Notes: generated by a model from the letters alone, not told the origin. A stretch of 64,000 nt of DNA from Malonomonas rubra DSM 5091 (GCF_900142125.1 NZ_FQZT01000001.1:434001-498000), one strand, 5' to 3'; shown: positions 35,015 to 44,278, counted from the stretch's first letter. A program made the numbers and translations.

Positions 35015-36279
35015 AAACAGTTTACGCCCTGGTCGACTGCAATAATTTTTACGCCAGTTGCGAACGCTTGTTTGATCCCTCGCTGAGAAACACCCCGATC
35101 ATAGTCCTTTCCAACAATGACGGCTGTGTTGTTGCCAGAAGCCAGGAGACAAAAGCCCTCGGCATCAAAATGGCGGTGCCTGCTTTTCAGATCGCCGATC
35201 TGGTCAAAAAACACGGCATCAGAGTTTTCTCTTCCAATTATGCTCTTTACGGCGACATATCATCGCGGGTCATGTCGACACTGGAAAGCCTTGCACCGGA
35301 GCTGGAGGTTTATTCTATTGATGAAGCCTTTCTCAACCTGACAGGTCTTCGGATTCCTGACTCGTGGGAAGCGTACGGACATAGAATCCGGCAGACCATC
35401 CAGCAGAACATCGGGGTTCCGGTCTGCATCGGCATAGCACCGACAAAAACACTGGCGAAGTTGGCCAACTACGCGGCGAAAAAATATCCAGCGACGAGAG
35501 GGAGCGTTGATCTGATGGCTGAACAACGACAGAAAAAACTTCTGGAGATTACACCGGTGGATGAGGTCTGGGGCGTTGGCAGAAAAAGCGCGCAGAAGCT
35601 GAAACTCCTCGGGATCAGAAGCGCATTGCAACTCGCCCAGATGGACAAAAGCACAGCACTCAAACGCTTCTCCATCGTCTTGGTGAAAATTATTGATGAG
35701 CTCAACGGCATTGTACGTTTTTCTTTTGAGGATGTCCCGGCGGCACGCCAACAATTGATGTGTTCCAGATCTTTTGCGGAGAAGATGACCGATTATGCCC
35801 CGCTACGGGAAACAATCTGTGAATTTGCCGCCAGAGTGGCTGAACGGTTACGCGGCGAAGAAAAACTTTGCCGCATCATAAACGTGTATGCCCGGACCAG
35901 CATGTACTGTCCCGGCGATCCGACCTACTCAAACTCGGCAACGGCCAAACTTTCCACGCCGACCTCGGACTCCATGGCCATCACTAAAACAGCAACGCAG
36001 CTGTTCGATTCAATCTGGAAAGACGGCTACCGCTACGCCAAAACCGGCGTCATGCTGGGAGATCTTTGCCTGAAAGAAGAGAGTCAATTTTCCTTATTCG
36101 CCAGCACTCCCGAGCAAGAACAGCAAAGGCGATTAATGTCGACAATCGATCAGATCAACCAAAAAGGCAGCAAAATTCGTTTCGGAGGGCAAAGAGAAGA
36201 AGAAAACTGGTTCATGAATCAAGCCCATTTATCGAGGGCTTACACAACCCGCTGGGAGGATTTGCCGGAGGTTCGTTAA
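35011..36279 (+). CDS. umuC: UmuC-like Y-family DNA polymerase
   Basis: 422 residues. Y-family palm motifs are DCNNFYASCERLFDP (metal Asp), SNNDGCVVARS and VYSIDEAFLNL (catalytic Asp-Glu). A helix-hairpin-helix region (VWGVGRKSAQKLKLLGI) and the C-terminal UmuC-specific part (KEESQFSLFAS... RWEDLPEVR) follow. It forms error-prone Pol V with UmuD'. It is coupled to umuD. Its TAA stop overlaps the TAA of gmhB on the other strand within a shared TTAA. Confidence 0.94.
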   Translation: MKTVYALVDCNNFYASCERLFDPSLRNTPIIVLSNNDGCVVARSQETKALGIKMAVPAFQIADLVKKHGIRVFSSNYALYGDISSRVMSTLESLAPELEVYSIDEAFLNLTGLRIPDSWEAYGHRIRQTIQQNIGVPVCIGIAPTKTLAKLANYAAKKYPATRGSVDLMAEQRQKKLLEITPVDEVWGVGRKSAQKLKLLGIRSALQLAQMDKSTALKRFSIVLVKIIDELNGIVRFSFEDVPAARQQLMCSRSFAEKMTDYAPLRETICEFAARVAERLRGEEKLCRIINVYARTSMYCPGDPTYSNSATAKLSTPTSDSMAITKTATQLFDSIWKDGYRYAKTGVMLGDLCLKEESQFSLFASTPEQEQQRRLMSTIDQINQKGSKIRFGGQREEENWFMNQAHLSRAYTTRWEDLPEVR

Positions 36280-36836
36280 GCTTGCAGAATTTTCTCTACA
36301 GCTGCAGGCAGATCGGCCACAGCCGGGACATTATTCTCATGCGCTTTCTGCACCCATTTCTCACCGTGCCCAGTTCGTACAAGAATCGATGAACAGCCGG
36401 CGGCAGATCCGGCCTGAAAATCGGCATCTTTATCACCAACCATAAAGGATTTTGGCAGATCGATATCCAGTTCACGAGCGGCCTGTAGAAGCATCCCCGG
36501 CTCTCCCTTGCGGCAGTCACACTCAATTTTATACTTGCCAACTCCGGATGTTGGATGGTGGGGGCAGATATAGACACCGGCCAGAACCACACCGTACTCT
36601 TTCAGCAAGACTTTCATGTGCGCATGCAACCGATCAACATCATCCAGCCCGAAATAACCACGCGCAACTCCGGACTGGTTGCTGACCACAACCAGCAAAA
36701 ACCCGGCCTGCTGTAATTTCTGCAACGCTTCCGGCACCCCGGGGATGAACTCGAATTCTGCAGGGTCAATCAGGTAATCTTTTTCGACATTGATCGTCCC
36801 GTCGCGATCGAGAAAGACCGCGCGCTTACTCGCCAT
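36276..36836 (-). CDS. gmhB: D-glycero-beta-D-manno-heptose-1,7-bisphosphate 7-phosphatase
   Basis: 186 residues of the HAD family: nucleophile motif FLDRDGTINVEKDYL, then VVSNQSGVARG, zinc-type motif CPHHPTSGVGKYKIECDCRKG (three Cys and a His) and VGDKDADFQAG. It removes the C7 phosphate in ADP-heptose synthesis. The ATG at 36836 is chosen because the frame upstream lies wholly inside hldE; it overlaps the end of hldE by 11 bases and has a GGTACCGGG-type site before it. Confidence 0.92.
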   Translation of the reverse strand: MASKRAVFLDRDGTINVEKDYLIDPAEFEFIPGVPEALQKLQQAGFLLVVVSNQSGVARGYFGLDDVDRLHAHMKVLLKEYGVVLAGVYICPHHPTSGVGKYKIECDCRKGEPGMLLQAARELDIDLPKSFMVGDKDADFQAGSAAGCSSILVRTGHGEKWVQKAHENNVPAVADLPAAVEKILQA

Positions 36837-38298
36837 CCCGGTACCTGCTGAGAACTTTGTCGATGATATTGGTAGTCGATTTGCCGTCGACAAACTGAAT
36901 CAACTCAACGCGGCCACCGTAGCTCTCGACCAGCTCTTTACCAACAACTTCATCCGGCAGGTAATCGCCCCCCTTGACCAGGATCTGCGGGCGCACCAGC
37001 TGCAGCAACTCCAGCGGGGTATCTTCGTCAAAAATACTCAGATAATCGATGCAGTCGAGCGCTGCCAGAATCTGCGCCCGCTCCGACTCTTCGAGTAGCG
37101 GACGCTTCTCTCCCTTGAGCCGTCGGATCGAGCTATCGGAGTTGAGCCCCAATACTAGCAGGTCTCCTAGCTGACGAGCCTGCTGCAAATATTTCACGTG
37201 CCCTGCGTGCAGCAGATCGAAGCAGCCGTTGGTGAAAACAATTTTCTTGCCGTTGCTGCGCAGTGGATCAAGCAGGGATGCCAGTTCCTTACGCGGCAGA
37301 ATTTTCCCATCGGCCAGGCTGTGCCGACGGGAGTAGCTGTTGATAATTTCCGGCGCTGTAACCGTCGAGGTCCCCAACTTACCAACCACGATTCCGGCTG
37401 CCAGGTTGGCCAACTGGGCCGCATCATTTAACTCTGCACCGACACCGAGCGCTGCACCAATCAGTGCGACAACGGTATCACCAGCACCGGAGACATCAAA
37501 CACTTCACGCGCTTCGGTCGGCAGATGCTCGACACCAGTCTCTGTAAACAGACTCATGCCTTCCTCACTCCGCGTCAAAACCAGGGCATCAAGCTGTTGC
37601 TCGTTCAACAGTTTCTCGCCTGCCTGAAGCAGGCTGGCTTGATCCCGGATGACGACTCCGGTCGCGACCTCGGCTTCTCTTCGATTTGGCGTCAACAGGG
37701 TTGCGCCACGATAACGGCTGAAGTCGGTCCCTTTCGGGTCGACGATGACCGGAATGTTCTGCTTGCGGCAAAGTTCGATGATCTGCTGCAGCAATTCCGG
37801 AGCCAGAACACCTTTCAGGTAGTCGGACAGAAGAACCGCCCCAACCTCGGGCAGTTGCTGCTTGATAAAGGCAAACAGCTGCGACTGCTCCCCAGCAGAG
37901 ATTTCCTCGGTTGATTCCCGATCGATACGCAGCATCTGCTGCTGACTGGCCAGCACCCGGCTCTTACGGCTGGTCGTCCGCTGCTTTGCCTGTAAAACAC
38001 CGGCGACATCGACTCCCTGGCGCTCAAAAAGCTCAAGCAGTTTCCGTCCATCGTCGTCATCACCGACAACCGAAGCGACAGCAACCCGGCAGCCGAGCGC
38101 CTGCAGGTTGTTGACAACGTTCCCGGCTCCACCGAGCCGCAGCTCATCACGCTCGACTTCAACCACCTGCACCGGCGCTTCGGGAGAAATACGGCTGGTT
38201 TTACCCCAGATGTAGTTATCGAGAATCAGGTCACCGACGACAAGCAGCTTACTGGCGGCAATTTCCTTTAAAATCTTTTCGATCAGTTGCGCTGTCAT
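36826..38298 (-). CDS. hldE: Bifunctional heptose-7-phosphate kinase / heptose-1-phosphate adenylyltransferase
   Basis: 490 residues. The N-terminal PfkB-type kinase (~1-330) shows VVGDLILDNYIWG, LGGAGNVVNNL and FDVSGAGDTVVA. The C-terminal nucleotidyltransferase (~355-490) has VFTNGCFDLLHAGHVKYL and LKGEKRPLLEESER. As in E. coli HldE both steps of ADP-heptose formation are on one chain. The start follows directly on the stop of the upstream gene. It forms an operon with gmhB; gmhA is 11 kb away and no hldD (epimerase) is in the window. Confidence 0.95.
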   Translation of the reverse strand: MTAQLIEKILKEIAASKLLVVGDLILDNYIWGKTSRISPEAPVQVVEVERDELRLGGAGNVVNNLQALGCRVAVASVVGDDDDGRKLLELFERQGVDVAGVLQAKQRTTSRKSRVLASQQQMLRIDRESTEEISAGEQSQLFAFIKQQLPEVGAVLLSDYLKGVLAPELLQQIIELCRKQNIPVIVDPKGTDFSRYRGATLLTPNRREAEVATGVVIRDQASLLQAGEKLLNEQQLDALVLTRSEEGMSLFTETGVEHLPTEAREVFDVSGAGDTVVALIGAALGVGAELNDAAQLANLAAGIVVGKLGTSTVTAPEIINSYSRRHSLADGKILPRKELASLLDPLRSNGKKIVFTNGCFDLLHAGHVKYLQQARQLGDLLVLGLNSDSSIRRLKGEKRPLLEESERAQILAALDCIDYLSIFDEDTPLELLQLVRPQILVKGGDYLPDEVVGKELVESYGGRVELIQFVDGKSTTNIIDKVLSRYRDGE

Positions 38299-39261
38299 TT
38301 ATTCGCTTTCTCGCAGTTCATTCAGCACGGCATGGGCAAGCAACGGGATGTTGATCTCATGATGCCCGGTAATGGTGTAGCCCCGTCCCTGCCCCGAAGT
38401 CGGCCGTTTCACCACATTTTGCAGCGGCCGATAATGCTGAATCATATCAAAGTTAGCGGTGGTGAAGTCATCGACCTTATGGCCCAGATTCTGGACAATC
38501 GATAGCGCCTTGAGGAACACTTCCGGCAGCAGCACCGCCGAACCGACGTTCAACCAAACACCACCATCACCAAGATCGGCGACGACGGAACTGAGCAGAC
38601 GAAAATCCTGCATCGACAGCTCGCCGATGGTCGCCCCGTCCGCCTGCGGGTGCTGGTGGATAATGTCGGTGCCGACAGCCACATGCACGGTGATCGGAAT
38701 CTCATTTTCGACACAACAGGCCAGCAGACTGAATTTTTTATAGGGATGATCATTTTCAATGATCGCCCGGCCGATCGACTCACCGAAGCCCCAGCCTTTT
38801 GTCCGCCCGTCCGCCAGCGCGGCGTTCATCCCCTGCCCGGTTTCACGGGAGAAACCGAAATCACCCGACTGCAGCACAGCGCCCACATCCTCTGATGTGG
38901 CACCAGCCAGAGAGACCTCGTAATCATGAATGGTCACCGAGCCGTTCGTTGCTACGGCAGTAATGATGCCGCTTTCGATCAGCTTCTTCAGCACCGGCTG
39001 GAGACCGCACTTGATAACGTGCCCGCCCATCGCCAGCACCACGGGACGATTTTTCTTCTTCGCGTTGACAATCGCCTTGACGACACCGCGCAGCGATTCC
39101 GCACCGAGCAGATCGGGCAGACTGTGCCAAAATTCGGCAAACGATGCATCCGCATTCGGCGGTGCGGCGAAATGTTCGTCCACGTTCACCTTGTTGTCGC
39201 GGGATGTCAGTGAGTATGTTGATATTTTTTCCAGACTGATCGGAAAATAGGTTTTCTTCAT
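38299..39261 (-). CDS. Deoxyhypusine synthase-like Rossmann-fold protein
   Basis: 320 residues. I see no enzyme I can name with certainty. The stretches VVLAMGGHVIKCGL, ITAVATNGSVTIHDYEVSLAG, LNVGSAVLLPEVFLKAL and ITGHHEINIPLLAHAVL recall the NAD-binding fold of deoxyhypusine synthase (for example the TNG-x3-HD pattern). A typical eIF5A partner does not exist in bacteria, so the substrate is probably something else. Its stop abuts hldE, so it is probably co-transcribed with hldE and gmhB and may act in sugar or LPS metabolism. Function is unknown. Confidence 0.45.
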   Translation of the reverse strand: MKKTYFPISLEKISTYSLTSRDNKVNVDEHFAAPPNADASFAEFWHSLPDLLGAESLRGVVKAIVNAKKKNRPVVLAMGGHVIKCGLQPVLKKLIESGIITAVATNGSVTIHDYEVSLAGATSEDVGAVLQSGDFGFSRETGQGMNAALADGRTKGWGFGESIGRAIIENDHPYKKFSLLACCVENEIPITVHVAVGTDIIHQHPQADGATIGELSMQDFRLLSSVVADLGDGGVWLNVGSAVLLPEVFLKALSIVQNLGHKVDDFTTANFDMIQHYRPLQNVVKRPTSGQGRGYTITGHHEINIPLLAHAVLNELRESE

Positions 39262-39286
39262 AAGCGTTTTCCCTAATAATGGCTTC

Positions 39287-39314
39287 TTTAAAAGACTGAA
39301 CAGAATACTATAAA
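39287..39314 (+). promoter_or_regulatory. Possible sigma-70 promoter of the InaA-like kinase gene
   Basis: TTTAAA (39287-39292), 16-base spacer, TATAAA (39309-39314), about 60 bases before the ATG at 39377. The -10 box is good, the -35 box only partly matches. Confidence 0.45.
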
Positions 39315-39376
39315 CCCAACCCGGTCAAAACACCTTTTTTTACGGCTGGCAGACCTCTACCAGGGTTACGCAGACA

Positions 39377-40162
39377 ATGAACGAACAAACATACTACCTT
39401 AATCCGGACTGGCAAACACTGCTCGGCTCGAACCAACTCAGCAGCTTTGAGGATTTCTGGGCCCTGGACATACCGACGGTCGATGAAGGCAACTACGGTC
39501 GCGGACAGGATGGCTGGAGCAAGGTCTGCATCCACAATCTCGATGCGGACAATGGTCAACCCCACCGTATAGTCATCAAGCGACAGAGCAATTACCGCAG
39601 CCGCACTTTGCGCCACCCGCTTCGTGGTATTCCGACATTTGTCAAGGAATACGATTTTATCCGTAAGTATGAAGCCCTCCAGATCCCAGCGTTGAAGGCC
39701 GTCTATTTCGCTACCCGGCAGCAGGACGGTGATCTGCAGGCGATCCTGGTCACCGAATACCTGGAAGGTTATCGCCCTCTCGAAGATATTATTGCGGAAT
39801 GGACAAAAGGTGCAGCGCTTTGCCAGCGTAAACCAGTCATCACATGCGTTGCCAAACTTGTCGCGCAGCTGCACCTGCAAGGGCTCGAACATCGCTGTCT
39901 GTTCCCTAAACACATTTTTGTTCCGCAGAACCCTGAAACGGAACCGGCCTGTCTGATAGATCTCGAAAAAACCCGCTCTCGCCCTTTAAGTTTCGGCCGC
40001 CACGTCAGAGACCTCACCGCTTTGGCGCGAAGATCGAAATCGGTCAGTCGACGGGACATGTTGCGATTCATGCACGACTACCTTGGCACAAACAAGCTGA
40101 ATGCCGATGGGAAAAAGCTCTGGAGAAAAATAAGCCAACGCATCGATAAAAAGCGCCGATAA
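39377..40162 (+). CDS. InaA-like lipopolysaccharide core kinase
   Basis: 261 residues of the protein-kinase-like fold used by LPS core kinases. An ATP-site Lys is in RIVIKRQSNY, with a Glu downstream in the expected helix. The catalytic loop reads EHRCLFPKHIFV, the InaA form of HRDxxxxN, and IDLEKTR replaces DFG. The His-Arg-Cys form is shared with InaA-type proteins. It would phosphorylate heptose or another core sugar on the inner face of the inner membrane. It starts the plus-strand group that continues with the double-kinase gene, 8 bases later. Confidence 0.75.
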   Translation: MNEQTYYLNPDWQTLLGSNQLSSFEDFWALDIPTVDEGNYGRGQDGWSKVCIHNLDADNGQPHRIVIKRQSNYRSRTLRHPLRGIPTFVKEYDFIRKYEALQIPALKAVYFATRQQDGDLQAILVTEYLEGYRPLEDIIAEWTKGAALCQRKPVITCVAKLVAQLHLQGLEHRCLFPKHIFVPQNPETEPACLIDLEKTRSRPLSFGRHVRDLTALARRSKSVSRRDMLRFMHDYLGTNKLNADGKKLWRKISQRIDKKRR

Positions 40163-40170
40163 AGCTGATC

Positions 40171-41565
40171 ATGTCTTACGAAATTAAATCATGGCCCAGG
40201 GTTCTCAAGCTCGCCAGCAATGATACCCTGACCTGCGTAGCTCCGCTAAGGGATCTCCCGGGAAAACGCATGGTCTGCAAGGGAGAATGGCAGGACCAGC
40301 CCGTTGTCGCGAAAATCTTTCTTGATCCAGGACATGGCAAACGGCACTTCAATAGAGAGAAAAAGGGCATCGACGCACTGCGGGAGACAGGCATTTCTAC
40401 GCCACCACTCCTCTTTGCAGGCACAGCTGAAAACCAGAACCCAGTCCTTATTTTTGCGGAACTGCCATCTCCACAAACAGCACTGCAGCTTTGGCAGCAA
40501 GCAGCTGACGACACCCAGAAGACAGAACTGCTGCAGACGTTGCTTTCCCTGTTGGCGCAGCACCATCAGTCTGGTTTACAGCAAAAAGATCTACACCTGG
40601 GTAATTTTTTATTCAGTGATGATACCTGGTACACGATTGATGGCGATGCGGTTGACAGCTCACAGCTGGGAACCCCGCTTGACCTAACTGCCAGCCTGAG
40701 CAACCTTGCTCTTTTTTTTGCGCAACTGCCCCCGGATTCTGACGATCTCATCGCCAATGTGCTTGATTCCTACACTTACCCCCGTGGGCTCAATTCCCAT
40801 CAGGTTATCACGCAACTGACAGAGCAGCTTTCCGTCGTTCGTACCAGACGCAGGCAGACTTACGTAAAAAAGAGTTACCGCACCTGCAGCGAGTTCATTC
40901 GACAGGATAATCCCGGACAGATTGCTATTTATCGCCGCGACTGCGACACAGAAAGAATCACTGAGCTGCTGAAAGATCCGGATTCCCTTATCGAACGAGG
41001 CGAAATCCTCAAGGACGGTAACAGCGCAACGGTTGTCCGGATTCCCCATCCTGATGGGGACTGGGTCATCAAGCGTTATAACTACAAAAGCTTCTGGCAC
41101 GGTTTGAAACGATGCCTTCGCCCGACACGGGCCTGGCGTTCATGGGGAAATTCACACCGCTTAAAAATTTCCGATATCAAAACACCAAAAGCAGTTGCCG
41201 TAATTGAGAAAAGGCTGGGTCCTTTGCGCCTAGGCGCTTATTTTGTGTGTGAGAACTTGAGCGCCCCGGACGCACAAAGCTATTTCGCCCGGGACCAACT
41301 CGATGAAAAAGACTCGGCAGCAGCAAACCTGGTCACTCTTTTCAAGCAACTGCATAAACTCGGCATTCACCACGGCGACTGCAAAGCAACCAACTTCCTG
41401 ATTCACCAGCAGCAACCCTGGGTTATCGATCTTGACGCGATGAGAGAATACCGTTCACGCGACACGTTTTTGCGCCGCTACCAAAGTGATCGTCACCGTT
41501 TTCTAGCCAACTGGCAGTGTGACCTTCGGCTCCAGAGTTGGTTCGTGCAGAACCTGCCCAGTTAA
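40171..41565 (+). CDS. Protein with two tandem WaaP/InaA-type kinase domains
   Basis: 464 residues that split into two kinase-fold halves. Half 1 (~20-225): ATP Lys48 (VVAKIF), catalytic loop KDLHLGNFL with Asp140 and Asn145, metal Asp157 (IDGD). Half 2 (~275-450): Lys301 (WVIKRY), loop HGDCKATNFL with Asp403 and Asn408, metal Asp420 (VIDLD). Both halves keep the core catalytic set, so both may be active. Members of this family add phosphate to LPS core heptose. It follows the InaA-like kinase by 8 bases. Pseudomonas core clusters have similar long kinase genes next to a carbamoyltransferase, which supports an inner-core role. Confidence 0.75.
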   Translation: MSYEIKSWPRVLKLASNDTLTCVAPLRDLPGKRMVCKGEWQDQPVVAKIFLDPGHGKRHFNREKKGIDALRETGISTPPLLFAGTAENQNPVLIFAELPSPQTALQLWQQAADDTQKTELLQTLLSLLAQHHQSGLQQKDLHLGNFLFSDDTWYTIDGDAVDSSQLGTPLDLTASLSNLALFFAQLPPDSDDLIANVLDSYTYPRGLNSHQVITQLTEQLSVVRTRRRQTYVKKSYRTCSEFIRQDNPGQIAIYRRDCDTERITELLKDPDSLIERGEILKDGNSATVVRIPHPDGDWVIKRYNYKSFWHGLKRCLRPTRAWRSWGNSHRLKISDIKTPKAVAVIEKRLGPLRLGAYFVCENLSAPDAQSYFARDQLDEKDSAAANLVTLFKQLHKLGIHHGDCKATNFLIHQQQPWVIDLDAMREYRSRDTFLRRYQSDRHRFLANWQCDLRLQSWFVQNLPS

Positions 41566-41686
41566 TACCGTGATTCCCAATGGCTGCCCTTGACAATAAC
41601 AGTCAGAACAGGGACAATCCATCCCCCTGAAAAAAATACGTTTTTCACCCCCAAAATACCGATTTCGCGCACAGAGGACCAGAACC

Positions 41687-42340
41687 ATGACGCAGGATGC
41701 AAATAACGGCTCCGAATACAGACAGCGTATCAAGCATACAACTGAAAAAGCTGATAAGTACCAGCACCGCAAGGCCAATAAGCACAAGAAAGAGATGGCC
41801 CTTATCGAGAGAGCGCTTGGCGAGATAACAGGTGTTAAAACCTTCCTCGACGCCCCCTGCGGCGTTGGCCGCGCCAGTCTACTGTTGGAACAAAAAGGTT
41901 ACACAGTGACCGGGGTCGATCTCGGCGAAGGAGCTCTTAAGGCTGCACAGGAAACGGTTGAAGCTGTCGGCAGCAAAGTGAAAATTGAAAAAGCCGACCT
42001 CGAGCAGATTCCATATGAAGATAAAAGCTTCGATGCATGCCTCTGCTTCCGCTTCATCCATCATCTGTCGACCGCTGAGCTTCGTGATCGCATCATCGGT
42101 CAGCTCTGCCGGGTATCAGATCGCTATGTGCTGATTTCCTACCTCAGCCCGATGTCTGTAACCAGCTTCAGGCGTTCGATGAAAGAAAAACTGCAGAAAA
42201 AGATTTCGTATCAGAACCGAATCGCTTTGAGTCATCTCCAGAAACACTTTTCAGATCATGGTTTTTCCCTGAAGCAGGACTATGCCCAATTGCCGCTGCT
42301 TCACAGCCTTCATCTGGCTGTTTTCGAACGCAACAGTTAG
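41687..42340 (+). CDS. Class I SAM-dependent methyltransferase
   Basis: 217 residues with a Rossmann SAM site: FLDAPCGVGRASLLLEQ (motif I) and TGVDLGEGALKAA (motif II); the later acidic motif DLEQIPYEDKSFDACLC marks the Methyltransf_11 family. AGAGGA precedes the ATG. The substrate is unknown; the place between core kinases and a carbamoyltransferase suggests modification of LPS or a linked small molecule. It is followed by a strong hairpin that separates it from the next gene. Confidence 0.8.
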   Translation: MTQDANNGSEYRQRIKHTTEKADKYQHRKANKHKKEMALIERALGEITGVKTFLDAPCGVGRASLLLEQKGYTVTGVDLGEGALKAAQETVEAVGSKVKIEKADLEQIPYEDKSFDACLCFRFIHHLSTAELRDRIIGQLCRVSDRYVLISYLSPMSVTSFRRSMKEKLQKKISYQNRIALSHLQKHFSDHGFSLKQDYAQLPLLHSLHLAVFERNS

Positions 42341-42356
42341 GCGGTCGGTAAAAGGG

Positions 42357-42390
42357 GTCTCTGGCTCACTCTGATGCGCGAGCCAGAGAC
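42357..42390 (+). terminator. Strong hairpin after the methyltransferase gene
   Basis: A perfect 11-bp stem, GTCTCTGGCTC (42357-42367) and GAGCCAGAGAC (42380-42390), loop of 12. No T run follows, so it may act as a weak terminator or mRNA stabiliser. Confidence 0.5.
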
Positions 42391-42477
42391 AAATTGCTTC
42401 AAAGCACTGCTGTTCTTTGTTAGTCTGAGTTGTTAAAAGCACTGCAACATCAATATTTCTACGGAGATTTTTCATAT

Positions 42478-44205
42478 ATGGCAAAAGTTATCCTCGGCCT
42501 GTCCGGCGCCCTGACCCATGATCCATCCGCCGCACTCTATGTAGACGACAAGCTGGTTGCTGCTGCAGAAGAAGAGCGCTTCATCCGTGACAAACACGCG
42601 AAAAACCGCATGCCGCTTGAGGCGACCAAGTTCTGCCTTGAATACGCAGGTCTCAAACCTCGCGACATCGATATCGTTGCTTTCCCTTATGCAAAAATCG
42701 GCCTGGACCGACCTGATCGCTGGCACTACGCCAAACGCTACTGGTATGCTCCAGATCGTGCTTTAACCGCTCTCTTCAACGGCAACCGTCGCTACCACCG
42801 TAATGTTGCCAATGTCCGCGGCATGCTGGAAAAACTCGGTGTCAATTGGGACCTCATCTCTTTCGTGCCTGTTGAGCACCATATGACCCACGCCAGCAGC
42901 GCATATCACCTGAGCGGTTTCAAGGGGAAAACTGCCATCCTCGGTATCGATGGCAAAGGGGAGTACGCAACCACTTTCTTCGGTTACGGCGAAAACGGCA
43001 AGATCCACAAGATCAAGGAATTCTACGACCCAGACTCTCTCGGCGGACTGTACGGTGCCATGACTGAATACCTCGGCTTCGAGATGCTGGACGGCGAATT
43101 CAAAGTTATGGGGATGGCACCATACGGCGATCCGGAGAAATATGATTTCTCGCGTCTGGCCAAGTTCGAAAACGGCGAGCTGAAGGTCAATACAGAGCTG
43201 GTCAACACTGTTGGCTGGCGGCGCTACAAGGAAAACGGTAAGGGGTATTACTTCAGCAAAAAGCTTGTCGACTGGCTCGGGCCAAAACGCCAGGGCGACA
43301 ATGCTGACGAGCCATATATTGATTACGCGGCCTGCATTCAGCGTCTGTTCGAAAAGCTTTCCCTAGAGATGATTGACTACTACCTGAAAGACATCCTCGA
43401 AGAGACCGGTCAGCTCTGTTTTGCCGGCGGCAGCGCCCTGAACGTAAAGCTGAACCAGTACATCATCGATCTGCCTTACGTGAAGGAATTGTTCGTTCAG
43501 CCTGCGGCTTCAGATGCCGGCACCGCACTTGGCGCAGCGTCCTACGCGGCTCACCTGGCCGGAATTGAGGTTGAGCCACTGCAGCACGTTTACCTCGGCC
43601 CTAAATATAGCAACGAAGAATGCATCGCAGCCTGCGAAGCCCACTCCGAGAAGCCAACGTGGGAGAAGATCGACAAGGTCCCGGAAACCGTGGCAAAAAT
43701 CCTGGCCGAAGGAAATCCTGTCGCCTGGTTCCACGGTCGCATGGAGTTCGGCCCGCGCGCCCTTGGCTGTCGTAGTATACTCGGCTGCCCAAGCGTTCCC
43801 GGCGTGGCTGATCGCATTAATGAACAGATAAAATATCGCGAGCGTTGGCGTCCATTTTGCCCCAGCGTTCTCGATACCGTTGCCGAAGACCTGCTACAGA
43901 CCAAACACCCGGCGCCGTACATGACATTCACCTTCAAGGCCAACCCGGCCTGGAACGACCGCATCCCCGAGGTTATTCATGAAGACGGCACCTCACGTGC
44001 GCAGGTGGTCAACAAAGAGACCAACCCGCGCTACTATGCTCTGATCGAAGAACTGGAAAAGCTGACCGGCAACGGCGTGGTACTTAACACCTCACTGAAT
44101 CGCCGCGGTGAGCCAATGGTCTGTTCACCAACCGATGCGCTGAATATGTTTTACGGGTCCGATCTGCCGTATCTGGTGCTGGAAGATATTCTGGTGCGGA
44201 AGTAG
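42478..44205 (+). CDS. NodU/CmcH-family carbamoyltransferase
   Basis: 575 residues. The N-terminal ASKHA/Kae1-like domain starts ILGLSGALTHDPSAALYVDD and holds the metal-binding His motif VEHHMTHASSAYHLSGF. The C-terminal domain has GRMEFGPRALGCRSIL and CPSVLDTVAEDL. The family transfers carbamoyl from carbamoyl phosphate to a hydroxyl via a carbamoyl-adenylate. In Pseudomonas aeruginosa a member carbamoylates heptose II of the LPS core, and the surrounding kinase genes here fit that role. The ATG at 42478 has CGGAGA at 9 bases; the upstream TTG start is not supported. Confidence 0.9.
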   Translation: MAKVILGLSGALTHDPSAALYVDDKLVAAAEEERFIRDKHAKNRMPLEATKFCLEYAGLKPRDIDIVAFPYAKIGLDRPDRWHYAKRYWYAPDRALTALFNGNRRYHRNVANVRGMLEKLGVNWDLISFVPVEHHMTHASSAYHLSGFKGKTAILGIDGKGEYATTFFGYGENGKIHKIKEFYDPDSLGGLYGAMTEYLGFEMLDGEFKVMGMAPYGDPEKYDFSRLAKFENGELKVNTELVNTVGWRRYKENGKGYYFSKKLVDWLGPKRQGDNADEPYIDYAACIQRLFEKLSLEMIDYYLKDILEETGQLCFAGGSALNVKLNQYIIDLPYVKELFVQPAASDAGTALGAASYAAHLAGIEVEPLQHVYLGPKYSNEECIAACEAHSEKPTWEKIDKVPETVAKILAEGNPVAWFHGRMEFGPRALGCRSILGCPSVPGVADRINEQIKYRERWRPFCPSVLDTVAEDLLQTKHPAPYMTFTFKANPAWNDRIPEVIHEDGTSRAQVVNKETNPRYYALIEELEKLTGNGVVLNTSLNRRGEPMVCSPTDALNMFYGSDLPYLVLEDILVRK

Positions 44206-44278
44206 ACTCCACTGTCAATACAGATGGTAGAATACGGTGTCACTAAAGGCGACACCCAGCTTAAGGATATGAATCGAC

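Noticed and set aside
41503-41787. Small minus-strand ORF between the double-kinase and methyltransferase genes
   Set aside because: It overlaps both plus-strand genes, shows no family motif and has no ribosome-binding site.
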